Shown: positions 15,692 to 23,501, counted from the first letter of the stretch. The stretch is DNA of 39,875 nt from Armatimonadota bacterium (GCA_026392155.1 JAPLCP010000053.1:1-39875); one strand, 5' to 3'. Made by a program: numbers and translations. The notes: generated by a model not told the origin, from the letters alone.

Positions 15692-18590
15692 AGTTTTCCT
15701 CTTGCAGCACTTCTAGGAGCGCTGGTACATCTAAAATCTGTGTGACCCGTCCCTGAATCACCATCGTCCCCAGCACGGGGACATCAGGAGCTTGGCCTTC
15801 AAGATTGACGGCTTCCTCGACAATATCAACGATACTATCCACCACCATCCCCACACTCGTGGCCTCTTCCCCAATCACAATAACTTGCAGTGGCTCGTGA
15901 CGAAGCTCAGAAGAGAGGCTCTCCGCACCGGGCACGTAGTTCATCAGGTGCAACAGCGGCATGATCCGCCCTCGGTACTGCACCACCGTGTGCCGCCCCA
16001 CTTCCTCCACCAAGGTGCGGGGGAACTCCTCGAGACGAGCCACGGCAGAGAGCGGGATCGCCATGCGCCCGTTTCGCCCGATCTGGAAGAGCAGTAGTGT
16101 CTGGATACGCTCACTCAGAGACGTCTCGGGGGCATCCACAATGCCACGGCTTCGGTGGGCATCGGCAACGAGGTTGGCACATCCCGCTAGGGCCGCCACA
16201 TCCAGAATCAGCGCCACACGCCCATCTCCCATGATCGTGGCACCGGCAAAGAGCTGTGCACTCTTCAGGTGCTTGCTCAGCGGCTTGACCACGATCTCCT
16301 CGGAGTCGGTGATGCTGTCTACGACGAGGCCAAACTGCTGGTCATTGGCCTGCAAAACGACGATATTGAGCACCCGGTCTTCGTCGGGCTCTTTGCGCTG
16401 CTTCAGCTCCTGGTCGAGAAAGAGCAGTGGTAGGAGCTTGCCCCGGAGCCGGTAGACTGGGATGCCCTGAATGCGCTCAATTCCCGCATGCGCCGAGGGG
16501 AGCCGAACTACCTCTAGGAGGCTCACCTGGGGGATGGCATAGCGCTCCTCTCCTGAGCAGACCATCAGCGCGGGGACAATCGCTAGGGTGAGAGGAATCT
16601 TGACCTTAATCGTCGTTCCCTTCTTCTTCTGGCTCTGGATATCAATCGTCCCCCCGATTTTCGCGATATTGGTCTTGACCACATCCATTCCCACACCGCG
16701 CCCCGAGACATTGGTCACCGCCGCCGCCGTGGAGAGGCCAGGGAGGAAGATGAGCTGGAGGGCCTCCCAGTCGCTCATACGAGCCGCTTGATCCGAGGTG
16801 ATAAAACCACGCTCTAGTGCTTTGGCTTTGATTCGCCCCGTGTCAATCCCACCACCATCGTCCCGGATCTCGATATTGACCTGGCCGCCTTCGTGGTAGG
16901 CCCGCAGTAGCAACAGTCCCTCAGCAGACTTCCCTGAAGCGACACGCACATCGGGCTGCTCGATGCCATGATCTACGGAGTTGCGGATTAAGTGGGTCAG
17001 GGGATCTTTAATGGCCTCAATCAGAGTCTTGTCTAAGTCCGTCTCGTGGCCTTCCATCTCAAGGCGCACTTGCTTTCCACACGAAAGAGCCAGGTCACGC
17101 ACCACGCGGGGAAACTTATTCCAGACATTGCCAATCGGCTGCATCCGGGTCTTCATTACCCCTTCTTGTAGCTCCGAGGTGATCAGGTTCAGCCGCTGTG
17201 CTGTTGTGATCATCGCAGGATCGGGCTGACTGCCATGGGCTTGGATCAGCTGGACGATCTGGTTTCGGGTAAGCACCAGCTCTCCGACAAGGTTCATCAG
17301 GCTGTCTAGTAAGGCCACATCCACTCGGATACTGGCATCCCCAATAGGGCCTTGCGCCCCGCTAGAGGTTCCCCCAAATGCCTGGATAGCTCGCTCAACA
17401 ATGTCTTTGGTGACGAGCCCCATGGAGGCAAGAATATCCCCCAAGCGCCGCTGGTCGCCTGCTTCTTGCTCACGAAGCGCCCTTGTGAGATCCCCCATCT
17501 CAATGTAGCCCTGGTTGATCAGTACATCCCCTAGGCGACCATGGATCGGGGTAAAGCTCTCAGCAGAGACCGCAGGTGCGAGTACTGGCGGGATGCTTTC
17601 CGCAACCAGAGCAGGTGTAGATGTCGGTTTAGGTACGGCGGTATGCTCGCCGTCGGGCTGCTCTTGAAGCTGATGCAGTGTCTCGGTCAGAGCCGTGTAG
17701 TCTGCCATGCCTTCATTGCCCGTGGCCTCAATCGTCCCTAGAATCTGGCGGATCGCATCTACCATCGCGAGCAAGGCATGGGTGCAAGGCGGTGTCAGGT
17801 TGAGCTCCCCAGTACGGAGCATGCTCAGGAGATTTTCGCCCGCGTGGCTCAGCGACTCTAGGCGAGAGAAGCCCAGAAAGCCACAGGTGCCTTTAATGGT
17901 GTGGATCGTGCGGAAGATACTGGAGATCGTCTCCCGGTCGTTGGGATCTTTCTCTAGCGCAAGCAGATCCAAGTCGAGCCGGTCCAGGTTCTCGTAGCTC
18001 TCCGCCAGAAAGTCCTGAACAATCCCATCCCCCAGAAAGTCCTGAACAATCCCATCCTCGGCCATCAGCGATGATGTAGGCATCGCCACGGCAGGCTCAG
18101 GCTTCGCGACAGGCTCTTTGGTCGTTACCAAGCGCAGACTCACGCTCTCGATCTCAGCTTCGGGAGCGACACTCAGGGTTCGTTGTGTCCCACCGGGCCA
18201 GCTGGCCTCGGGCACTTCGTTGGCCCAAGGTAGGTCTCCAGGCGTGCGTCCCAGCGCCACCCAGACTGTCATCCCGGCGATATTGAGCGGCTCAATACTG
18301 GCGTACTTTCCGGAGCGGAAGTAGCGCTCCAGAGCCCCAACCGCGCGGCGTGCGGCTTGCACGGCAGCCGGGGGATTGCCCACACTCTCCATGTAGACTT
18401 CCTGCAAGATCTCCAAACAAAGCATCAGAAGCTCGGCGGGGCGGGGCAGTTCTTCGGGAAGGCTTGAGAGAATCTCTTCGAGGCCCACCCCAATCGCCGC
18501 CAGCTCATCGTTGTCACCAATCGAAAAGCTTGCCAAGCGCATCTCCAGGCTACGGAGTGTCTTAGGGGTTGTTTCGTCTATCGTCCACAT
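15483..18590 (-). CDS. cheA: CheA sensor kinase with MshEN-like insert and two CheW-like domains
   Basis: 1035 aa from ATG 18590; an in-frame TTG at 18599 sits directly on the GGAG and is unlikely. The order is as follows. An uncharacterised helical N-terminus runs to about 110. HPt is at about 190-305 with the phospho-His in FRTIHTIKGTCGFLGF (His230). A double RLGxxLxxxG motif at about 350-406 follows. The dimerisation helices are at about 425-490. The GHKL ATPase has HLIRNSVDHGIE, IRDDGGGID and GLSTAAAVTNVSGRGVGMDV. CheW-like domain 1 is at about 670-805 and domain 2 at about 828-965. A 67-residue Ser/Gly/Asp/Arg-rich tail overprints cheW. There is no receiver and no ordinary P2 domain. It autophosphorylates under MCP/CheW control and passes phosphate to CheY and CheB. 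A 27-bp tandem duplication sits just ahead of HPt. Confidence 0.95.
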   Translation of the reverse strand: MWTIDETTPKTLRSLEMRLASFSIGDNDELAAIGVGLEEILSSLPEELPRPAELLMLCLEILQEVYMESVGNPPAAVQAARRAVGALERYFRSGKYASIEPLNIAGMTVWVALGRTPGDLPWANEVPEASWPGGTQRTLSVAPEAEIESVSLRLVTTKEPVAKPEPAVAMPTSSLMAEDGIVQDFLGDGIVQDFLAESYENLDRLDLDLLALEKDPNDRETISSIFRTIHTIKGTCGFLGFSRLESLSHAGENLLSMLRTGELNLTPPCTHALLAMVDAIRQILGTIEATGNEGMADYTALTETLHQLQEQPDGEHTAVPKPTSTPALVAESIPPVLAPAVSAESFTPIHGRLGDVLINQGYIEMGDLTRALREQEAGDQRRLGDILASMGLVTKDIVERAIQAFGGTSSGAQGPIGDASIRVDVALLDSLMNLVGELVLTRNQIVQLIQAHGSQPDPAMITTAQRLNLITSELQEGVMKTRMQPIGNVWNKFPRVVRDLALSCGKQVRLEMEGHETDLDKTLIEAIKDPLTHLIRNSVDHGIEQPDVRVASGKSAEGLLLLRAYHEGGQVNIEIRDDGGGIDTGRIKAKALERGFITSDQAARMSDWEALQLIFLPGLSTAAAVTNVSGRGVGMDVVKTNIAKIGGTIDIQSQKKKGTTIKVKIPLTLAIVPALMVCSGEERYAIPQVSLLEVVRLPSAHAGIERIQGIPVYRLRGKLLPLLFLDQELKQRKEPDEDRVLNIVVLQANDQQFGLVVDSITDSEEIVVKPLSKHLKSAQLFAGATIMGDGRVALILDVAALAGCANLVADAHRSRGIVDAPETSLSERIQTLLLFQIGRNGRMAIPLSAVARLEEFPRTLVEEVGRHTVVQYRGRIMPLLHLMNYVPGAESLSSELRHEPLQVIVIGEEATSVGMVVDSIVDIVEEAVNLEGQAPDVPVLGTMVIQGRVTQILDVPALLEVLQEENYGNATQVLHLLSGGVSLRGDTDSGARGSSSSADDESAAGFGDYRGADQSTGTDRHRNRPAKTAAPRRAA
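17373..17549 (-). other. MshEN-like double motif encoded within cheA
   Basis: About 58 residues containing GRLGDVLINQGYIEMGDLTR and then RRLGDILASMGLVTKDIVER. The spacing fits RLGxxLxxxGx6LxxxLxxQx6LGxxLxxxGx6Lx3L, the N-terminal c-di-GMP-binding pattern of MshE/PilB/GspE-type ATPases. It occupies the place of the P2 domain between HPt and the dimerisation helices. Confidence 0.65.
18005..18058. repeat. 27-bp in-frame tandem duplication in cheA
   Basis: Two adjacent 27-bp units (18005-18031 and 18032-18058) differ at one base. They encode DGIVQDFLG and DGIVQDFLA immediately before the HPt helices. The near identity suggests a recent slip or duplication. Confidence 0.85.
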
Positions 18591-19120
18591 GCAGGGCAAC
18601 TCTCCGGGTCGTGGTGTGATGGTGTCACTTGCCCGGTAACGATCTCAACCCAAAACTGACTATGAGAGAGATCGTAGACGGCGCAGCTAGAGAGAGTGTT
18701 CTGGGCCACGACGCGCTCGATATCATGGCCACGGAAGACTGTTGGTAGTGACATCGCCACGTCAAATCCCACGGTCGCCATCCGCGTGATGATATTCCCG
18801 GCGATAATATTGACCATTTCCCCAATTGCATCGCCCATATCTGCGCTATCGTAGTCAATATTGAAGCCTGCCATTGCCATCGAAAGCTCTGAAGCGGACT
18901 CACGTGAGCAGCAGATCATGACCGAGAAGTTTTGATTTCCCACAAACGATATCATCCCGCAGATACTGTCACAGAGCTTGTCAATCTCGTCAATAGGCTT
19001 TGGAATAAGCTCTTTCCCGACAAATATCGCAATGATTTGTGTGAAAGCTTCTTGTACCGCCTTGACCAAGGTGGGATCAATTATACTCGGCACCGAAGCC
19101 GCACTGTGGGAGTTGATCAT
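18578..19120 (-). CDS. cheX: CheX-like CheY-P phosphatase
   Basis: 180 aa. The core fits the CheC/CheX/FliY family. SICGMISFVGNQNFSVMICCS gives the first strands, and DMGDAIGEMVNIIAGNI at about 94-110 carries the catalytic Glu101 and Asn104 (ExxN) that act on phospho-CheY. A single ExxN motif is present, as in CheX; CheC and FliY have two. The last residues HHDPESCPACGR contain a CxxC that is not part of the usual family. Its end overlaps the cheA start by 13 nt, and it follows cheY2 by 37 nt. It resets signalling in systems without CheZ. Confidence 0.85.
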   Translation of the reverse strand: MINSHSAASVPSIIDPTLVKAVQEAFTQIIAIFVGKELIPKPIDEIDKLCDSICGMISFVGNQNFSVMICCSRESASELSMAMAGFNIDYDSADMGDAIGEMVNIIAGNIITRMATVGFDVAMSLPTVFRGHDIERVVAQNTLSSCAVYDLSHSQFWVEIVTGQVTPSHHDPESCPACGR

Positions 19121-19157
19121 GGGATTTTAACCTTGCCAGTCAACACTCTGAGTGCCT

Positions 19158-19616
19158 TTATGAGGACTTGCTCCCCATTAGCTTACTGAAGAAACCACCT
19201 GTCTTTGCTCCCACCTGAGGAGCACGTTTTGCGCTAATTCGCTCAAGTAGTGGCTGAACCTGTCGCACAAGATCATCGTGGGTGAAGGGTTTTGTTACAT
19301 ACGCATCAGCCCCCGCTCGATCCAGAGCATCCTGAAACTTGCCAATCGCATTCTCACTAGTCACCATAATGACGGGGATATGGTAGCCCTTCTCTTTGGC
19401 GCGCAGCTTTGCCACAAACTCAACCCCAGTCATCTTGGGCATGTTCCAGTCCACAAAAGCAATGTCAATGCTCTGAAAGGAAATGGTCTCCAAGGCATCC
19501 ATGCCATCTTCGGCTTCGGAAAACTGGAACTCCGCCAGCCCTGACTTGGTGAGCGCTTGCATTATCATACTGCGCATTACCCGAGAATCATCTACCACTA
19601 AAGTATTGAGTTTCAT
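19158..19616 (-). CDS. cheY: CheY-type response regulator with short C-terminal tail (cheY2)
   Basis: 152 aa. The receiver (1-122) has Asp9-Asp10 (LVVDDSRVMR), phospho-site Asp56 (AFVDWNMPKMTG), MVTSEN and VTKPFTHDDL. A basic tail of about 28 residues ending in GGFFSKLMGSKSS extends beyond a normal CheY. AGGA lies 8 nt before the ATG. It is the first gene of the operon and is divergent from the thioesterase at 19721; the 104-bp gap must hold both promoters. The tail might tether it to a partner, but this is only a guess. Confidence 0.93.
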   Translation of the reverse strand: MKLNTLVVDDSRVMRSMIMQALTKSGLAEFQFSEAEDGMDALETISFQSIDIAFVDWNMPKMTGVEFVAKLRAKEKGYHIPVIMVTSENAIGKFQDALDRAGADAYVTKPFTHDDLVRQVQPLLERISAKRAPQVGAKTGGFFSKLMGSKSS

Positions 19617-19708
19617 AGAACCATCCTGATAAAAATATCTGCCTTCTCTTAAGTTCGGCTGCCTGGCAAGCTCTCACAAGGGCATTTCGAAAAAACGCCT
19701 TTCCCCCG

Positions 19709-19714
19709 TATACT
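19709..19714 (+). promoter_or_regulatory. -10 box of the thioesterase gene (leaderless type)
   Basis: TATACT ends 6 nt before the GTG at 19721, so transcription would begin at or next to the start codon. No Shine-Dalgarno is present and the -35 region is poor. Confidence 0.5.
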
Positions 19715-19720
19715 AACGGG

Positions 19721-20275
19721 GTGAGTTTAGAATCTAAAAATGCAGATGAAACCGAGGTTCGTAGCGCGATCTTCATGAACGCGACCGATGCGAACCACTT
19801 TGGCAATGTCCATGGGGGCCAGGTCATGAAGCTCGTGGATGAGATCGCCTATGTCTGTGCGGCACGCTACTGCGCGGGGGTTGCCGTCACTGCCGCGGTA
19901 GATCGCATTGACTTTCATGAGCCCATCCATGTCGGTGAGCTCCTCCACATCACGGCGCGAGTGGTCTACGTGGGCCGCACTTCGATGGAGATCGAGATCA
20001 CGCTCCATGCCGAGGAGGTCACCACGGGAAGCCAGCGCCACACCAACACGTGCCACTTTACGTTTGTCGCGCTGGAGAACGTGCAAAATGGTCGCCCTCG
20101 TGCCGTCCCAAGGCTTATCTGCCGCACTCGTGACGACAAAGCGCGCTATATTCAGGCCAAGATGCGCCGAGAGCGCGGCCTAGAGTACCGAAAAGAGCGC
20201 GATGCCTTTCTCTCCCAGTTCGCCACTCTCACAGACACCGAATTAGATCAGCTTCTCAGTGAGTCTCAGGCATAG
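19721..20275 (+). CDS. Acyl-CoA thioesterase, hotdog fold (YciA/BFIT-like)
   Basis: 184 aa starting at GTG 19721. A single hotdog domain has NATDANHFGNVHGGQVMKLV (about 17-36), the conserved N(H)xGxxxGGxxMxxxD helix. VDRIDFHEPIHVGELLHI (about 61-78) and the strand ETxxHF-type THxNTCHFTFVAL follow. Such enzymes hydrolyse acyl-CoA to free acid and CoA in the cytoplasm. The C-terminal 45 residues form a charged helix rich in Arg and Glu. Its 3' end overlaps that of the convergent HD gene by 10 nt. Substrate chain length cannot be inferred. Confidence 0.88.
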   Translation: MSLESKNADETEVRSAIFMNATDANHFGNVHGGQVMKLVDEIAYVCAARYCAGVAVTAAVDRIDFHEPIHVGELLHITARVVYVGRTSMEIEITLHAEEVTTGSQRHTNTCHFTFVALENVQNGRPRAVPRLICRTRDDKARYIQAKMRRERGLEYRKERDAFLSQFATLTDTELDQLLSESQA

Positions 20276-20796
20276 CCTGTGTCGTAGGCGGCGATTTTCT
20301 GTGCCAGCCGCGCCCCAAGCTCGGGGGAAAACTCGGCGAGGGCATTGTGAATCTGCTGCGCTTCGGCTTTGTAGATAGCGATCTTCTCAGGGCTCCAGTG
20401 GGCAGGCGGCGTCTGGAGGTTGGTAATCCGATCTGCCAGCTTCACCCAGGCCACTTCGGGCGGCTGCTGGCGAATGCGCCGCAGACTATCGGCCATGCGC
20501 TGCTCTTTGGGCAGAGAGCTATCTTTGGTAAGCGCCTGCACACCCGCCAGCACCTCCACGCCAAACTCTGCCTCCAGAGCCTCCGCCGAGAGCTGCGTGT
20601 CTTCCAGCGTGTCGTGGAGAAGGGCACAGAGAACCGCCAGCGTGCCGTCGCGCTCGCCGCCCGCCACGGCCATTACCTCGGCGGCAACTTGCGTGACATG
20701 CAAGAGATAGGGAAGCTCAGTTCCGGGAACACATTGCCCCTGATGCGCCTCTGCGGCAAGACGTAAGGCGCGTTGAAGACGATCAGCAGACCACAT
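20266..20796 (-). CDS. HD-domain phosphohydrolase (MESH1/SpoT-hydrolase-like)
   Basis: 176 aa. The HD motif set is complete: His33 (PYLLHVTQV), His61-Asp62 (ALLHDTLEDT), Glu65-Asp66, and Asp122 (VKLADRITNL). The spacing and the sequence around them match the ppGpp-hydrolase half of RelA/SpoT proteins and the small stand-alone MESH1-like enzymes. No synthetase or TGS domain is present. It probably removes a pyrophosphate from a nucleotide, possibly (p)ppGpp, but the substrate is an inference. The start ATG follows TAGAAT by 6 nt, a leaderless arrangement. Confidence 0.85.
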   Translation of the reverse strand: MWSADRLQRALRLAAEAHQGQCVPGTELPYLLHVTQVAAEVMAVAGGERDGTLAVLCALLHDTLEDTQLSAEALEAEFGVEVLAGVQALTKDSSLPKEQRMADSLRRIRQQPPEVAWVKLADRITNLQTPPAHWSPEKIAIYKAEAQQIHNALAEFSPELGARLAQKIAAYDTGYA

Positions 20797-20802
20797 GGCC
20801 TC

Positions 20803-20808
20803 ATTCTA
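20803..20808 (-). promoter_or_regulatory. -10 box of the HD-domain gene (leaderless type)
   Basis: On the minus strand TAGAAT is followed by GAGGCC and the ATG at 20796. It lies back to back with the -10 box of the DUF1080 gene, only 11 nt apart. Confidence 0.5.
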
Positions 20809-20819
20809 TCGGAAGCGGG

Positions 20820-20825
20820 TACACT
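20820..20825 (+). promoter_or_regulatory. -10 box of the first DUF1080 gene (leaderless type)
   Basis: GGTACACT (hexamer TACACT 20820-20825) is followed by GGAGGC and the ATG at 20832. The GGAGG is too close to work well as a Shine-Dalgarno. Confidence 0.5.
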
Positions 20826-20831
20826 GGAGGC

Positions 20832-21476
20832 ATGAAAGTCTTACTCGCTTTAGGGGCTGCACTGCTACTAAGTGCAGAGCCCACGTCGCTCTTCGATGGC
20901 AAGACCCTCACCGGCTGGACGACTCCCGCAGGCAAGCCCATCACGATCGGCTGGGAGGTGCAAGACGGCACGATCCACCGCTCGGCTCGTGGCGGCGATA
21001 TTGTCTCCGAGAAAGAGTACACCAGCTTTGATCTCAGCTTTGAGTGGAAAGTCGCTCCCGGCGTGAACTCGGGGCTGAAGTACCACTACGGCAAGTACGG
21101 TCAGAAGACCCTCGGGATCGAGTACCAGCTCGTTGATGCGGGCCAAAAAGCCGACAACCAGGGCAAGCACGCCCCCGGCAGCATCTACGATCTCTTCGCC
21201 GCTGATCCCAAAGTGCTCCCCAAGCCCGCCGGTGAGTGGAACACCAGCCGGATTATCGTCAATGGCAAAAAAATCACCCACTATCTCAATGGGAAAATTA
21301 CGGCCAAGGCCACCCAAGGCTCCGACGAGTGGAAGGCGGCGCTGGCCAAGAGCAAGTTCAACGATGCCGAAGACTTTGGCACCAAGCCCGGCAAGATCCT
21401 GCTCCAAGACCACGGTGGCGAGGTCTGGTTTCGCAACCTCAAGCTCACCGAGCTAACTCCTAAAGAAAGCCAATAG
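20832..21476 (+). CDS. DUF1080 (3-keto-disaccharide hydrolase-like) secreted protein
   Basis: 214 aa. It has a signal peptide (MKVLLALGAALLLSAEP), then one jelly-roll domain with TSLFDGKTLTGWT, GWEVQDGTIHRSARGGDIVS, FDLSFEWKVAPGVNSGLKYH, IEYQLVD and ILLQDHGGEVWFRNLKL. These are the standard DUF1080 landmarks (LFDGKxLxGW ... SGIxxR ... EYQxLD ... LQDHGxxVxFRNIxI). The family is now linked to 3-keto-glycoside/disaccharide hydrolysis in the periplasm and is abundant in Planctomycetes and Armatimonadota. It is followed after 2 nt by the ABM-domain gene and likely forms an operon through 22480. Confidence 0.92.
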   Translation: MKVLLALGAALLLSAEPTSLFDGKTLTGWTTPAGKPITIGWEVQDGTIHRSARGGDIVSEKEYTSFDLSFEWKVAPGVNSGLKYHYGKYGQKTLGIEYQLVDAGQKADNQGKHAPGSIYDLFAADPKVLPKPAGEWNTSRIIVNGKKITHYLNGKITAKATQGSDEWKAALAKSKFNDAEDFGTKPGKILLQDHGGEVWFRNLKLTELTPKESQ

Positions 21477-21478
21477 CC

Positions 21479-21796
21479 ATGTACGTTGTCTGTGTCCCCA
21501 TTCTCATCAAGCCAGGAATGGGCGAGGCGTTTCTCGAAGTTGCGCGCAAGAACCACGAAGGCTCGGTACAAGAGCCTGGCTGCCTGCGCTTTGATGTCCT
21601 GCGCCAAGCGGCGCCCGTTGAAGAAGGCCAGCCCGAGGGCTTCTACCTCTACGAAGTCTACAAAAGTGAGGACGATTTCAAGGCGCACCAGCAGACCGCG
21701 CACTACTTTGCCTTCCGCGATGCCGCCGAGCCTCTTCAGCAAGAGCCCCGCAAGGGCGTCCGCTATCACTCCGTCTTCCCCGAAATCTGGAGCTAA
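21479..21796 (+). CDS. Antibiotic biosynthesis monooxygenase (ABM)-domain protein
   Basis: 105 aa: MYVVCVPILIKPGMGEAFLE, then NHEGSVQEPGCLRFDVLRQ, FYLYEVYKSEDDFKAHQQT and HYFAFRD. This is the ferredoxin-like ABM fold with its typical NxxxxxxEPGCxxFDVxxxxxxP and YExYxxxxxxxxHxxTxHF pattern, as in YgiN/LsrG-type proteins. Some act as quinol monooxygenases, others are isomerases, so the reaction here is undecided. It starts 2 nt after the DUF1080 stop, with the methyltransferase 6 nt further on. Confidence 0.88.
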   Translation: MYVVCVPILIKPGMGEAFLEVARKNHEGSVQEPGCLRFDVLRQAAPVEEGQPEGFYLYEVYKSEDDFKAHQQTAHYFAFRDAAEPLQQEPRKGVRYHSVFPEIWS

Positions 21797-21802
21797 AATC
21801 CT

Positions 21803-22480
21803 ATGCAAACCCCTACAAACTCGCAACCCAAGAAGCCGCCGTATGTCCGCCGCGCGTTTCACGACCCCAATGGCACGGGGATTTTCTACCAAGGCCGTGA
21901 GATCGCCCTCGTGATGGGCCACGAGGGCGCGGACTGGCTGGATCGTCCTGAGCGTGAGGAAGAAGAGGCTCCCACGCTGCTGGTCAAGGCACTGAAGCTC
22001 AGACCCGGCATGGTGGTCGCAGATATTGGGGCGGGCAGCGGCTACCTGAGCTTTATGATGGCCAAGCAAGTCGCGCCAAGCGGCAAGGTGCTCGCGGTGG
22101 ACATTCAGCCGGAGATGCTCCAGATCATCGAGCAGAAGAAGAAGCAAAACGGCATCCGCAATGTAGAAGTTGTATTGGGCAAGACCGATAACCCAATGCT
22201 GCCCGAGAAGTCCTGCGACTTGCAGATCATGGTGGATGTCTACCATGAGTTTGATAAGCCCTACGAGATGGTCACGGCAATGGTGAAGGCCATGAAGATC
22301 GGCGGGCGGCTGGTGTTTGTGGAGTACCGCAAAGAGGACCCCAATGTCCCGATTAAAGAGGTCCACAAGATGAGTGCGGCGCAGGTCAAGAAAGAGATGG
22401 GGCTGTTCCCGCTAAAATTTGTGGAAAACAGCCCCCTCTTACCGCGCCAGCATATTCTTATCTTCGAGCGCGTGAAGTAG
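21803..22480 (+). CDS. Class I SAM-dependent methyltransferase
   Basis: 225 aa. The N-terminus carries GIFYQGREIALVMGHEGADW and LDRPEREEEE, a stretch typical of a family found beside planctomycete-type genes. Motif I is VVADIGAGSGYLS (71-83), followed by VLAVDIQPEMLQI and the post-II strand LQIMVDVYHEF. A C-terminal strand pair QHILIFERV closes it. There is no signal peptide here, although relatives often have one. Substrate is unknown. It is the third gene of the DUF1080-ABM-methyltransferase unit. Its TAG stop forms part of the first stem of the 22479-22623 element. Confidence 0.88.
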   Translation: MQTPTNSQPKKPPYVRRAFHDPNGTGIFYQGREIALVMGHEGADWLDRPEREEEEAPTLLVKALKLRPGMVVADIGAGSGYLSFMMAKQVAPSGKVLAVDIQPEMLQIIEQKKKQNGIRNVEVVLGKTDNPMLPEKSCDLQIMVDVYHEFDKPYEMVTAMVKAMKIGGRLVFVEYRKEDPNVPIKEVHKMSAAQVKKEMGLFPLKFVENSPLLPRQHILIFERVK

Positions 22481-22623
22481 TCCCCTCGATTAGAACGAGG
22501 GGACTGGAGAGCCTTTGGCTACAAAGGGCGTACCGCCCATACCGAGTTTACTCGGGATTCCTATGGCCGGAACGGCCTTCGCAGCTTTAGCTCTCCAGCA
22601 CCGCCGCTCCAACCGGCGGTGCT
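22479..22623. repeat. 145-bp multi-hairpin element filling a convergent intergenic gap
   Basis: Two perfect 10-bp hairpins with 7-nt loops flank a central domain. The left one is AGTCCCCTCG/CGAGGGGACT (22479-22505) and the right one AGCACCGCCG/CGGCGGTGCT (22597-22623). Between them GGAGAGC (22506-22512) pairs with GCTCTCC (22590-22596) and encloses further hairpins: CTTTG-GCTA-CAAAG, or alternatively GGGCG-TAC-CGCCC (22526-22538); CCGAG-TTTA-CTCGG (22542-22555); and GGCCG-GAA-CGGCC (22565-22577). It overlaps both stop codons. It may be a mobile palindromic element, a structured RNA, or a two-way terminator, though U-tracts are absent. Confidence 0.75.
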
Positions 22624-23452
22624 ACGCGCCGTTTTTCTTGAACCAGGCTAGTAGCTTGGTGAAACCGTCTTTGGCGTCTTTTTCGTTGTAGCTAGGGCGG
22701 TAGTCGGCGTGGAAGCCGTGCTCGGAGTCTGGGTAGACGATGATCTCGCACTTGGTGTTTCCGGCGGCGTTGAGCGCGGTGCGCATGCCGTCAATGCTCT
22801 CTAGCGGGATGCCTTTGTCTTTTGCGCCGTAGAGCCCCAGAATCGGAGCCTTGACTTTATCAGCAAGCTCGGTTGGGCTCTTGGGCTGGAGCGGGTTGCT
22901 CTGACCTACTAAGCGACCGTACCACGCTGCTCCCGCCTTGAGCTTCGGATTGTGCGCGGCGTAGAGCCAGACGACGCGCCCGCCCCAGCAAAAGCCCGTG
23001 ATGGCGACTCGGCTGGCGTCGGCCTTTCCGGTAGATGCGGCGTAGGCGACGGCGGCATCTAAGTCGGTCATGACTTGGGCATCGGGGACTTTGGCGACCA
23101 CAGGGAAGATCTCGTTCATGGGCTTGTCCGTGACACTGCCCTGGCGGACGTAGAGCTCAGGCGCGATGGCAAAATATCCCTGCTTTGCAAAGCGTCGGCA
23201 GACATCTTTGATGTGCTCGTGCACCCCGAAGATCTCCTGCACCACTAAGACAATAGGCGGCTTCCTGCCTGCGGCAAGCTTCGCGGGGACGGCGTAGTAG
23301 GCGGGCACTTCCATGCCATCGGCGCCTTTAAATTTCGTCATCCCTGCCGTGAGCCCCTTGGTGTCCGTGATCACCGTCTCCGCCGAGACCGGCTGTACCG
23401 CGAGCGCAAAACCTGCCGTCATTGCTGTGGTGAGAACGGTGCGCCGGGTCAT
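22622..23452 (-). CDS. Dienelactone hydrolase family protein, exported
   Basis: 276 aa from ATG 23452. The N-terminus [19 protein letters not shown] has a twin-arginine-like signal ending near AVQPVSA. The alpha/beta-hydrolase core shows [20 protein letters not shown] and the nucleophile Cys155 in GFCWGG. Asp212 (YGAKDKGIP) and His245 (DSEHGFH) complete a Cys-Asp-His triad as in carboxymethylenebutenolidase. An upstream in-frame start at 23524 would bury the signal and is rejected. GAGGGCGAGGGC precedes the chosen ATG. It is divergent from the PQQ-repeat gene, and its stop lies in the right hairpin of the repeat element. The in vivo substrate is unclear. Confidence 0.88.
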   Translation of the reverse strand: MTRRTVLTTAMTAGFALAVQPVSAETVITDTKGLTAGMTKFKGADGMEVPAYYAVPAKLAAGRKPPIVLVVQEIFGVHEHIKDVCRRFAKQGYFAIAPELYVRQGSVTDKPMNEIFPVVAKVPDAQVMTDLDAAVAYAASTGKADASRVAITGFCWGGRVVWLYAAHNPKLKAGAAWYGRLVGQSNPLQPKSPTELADKVKAPILGLYGAKDKGIPLESIDGMRTALNAAGNTKCEIIVYPDSEHGFHADYRPSYNEKDAKDGFTKLLAWFKKNGA

Positions 23453-23501
23453 GCCCTCGCCCTCGTTTTTCGGCTCGGAGAGCCACTCAGGTATACCCAG
23501 G

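Noticed and set aside
18591-18599. TTG start of cheA at 18599
   Set aside because: It would overlap the GGAG directly; the ATG at 18590 has workable spacing.
20810-20831. GGAGG before the first DUF1080 gene as a normal Shine-Dalgarno
   Set aside because: GGAGG ends one base before the ATG, too close for 16S pairing, while a TACACT box lies right upstream.
21281-22366. 361-codon minus-strand frame across DUF1080, ABM and methyltransferase genes
   Set aside because: It crosses three well-recognised plus-strand genes and their junctions, with no conserved motif of its own.
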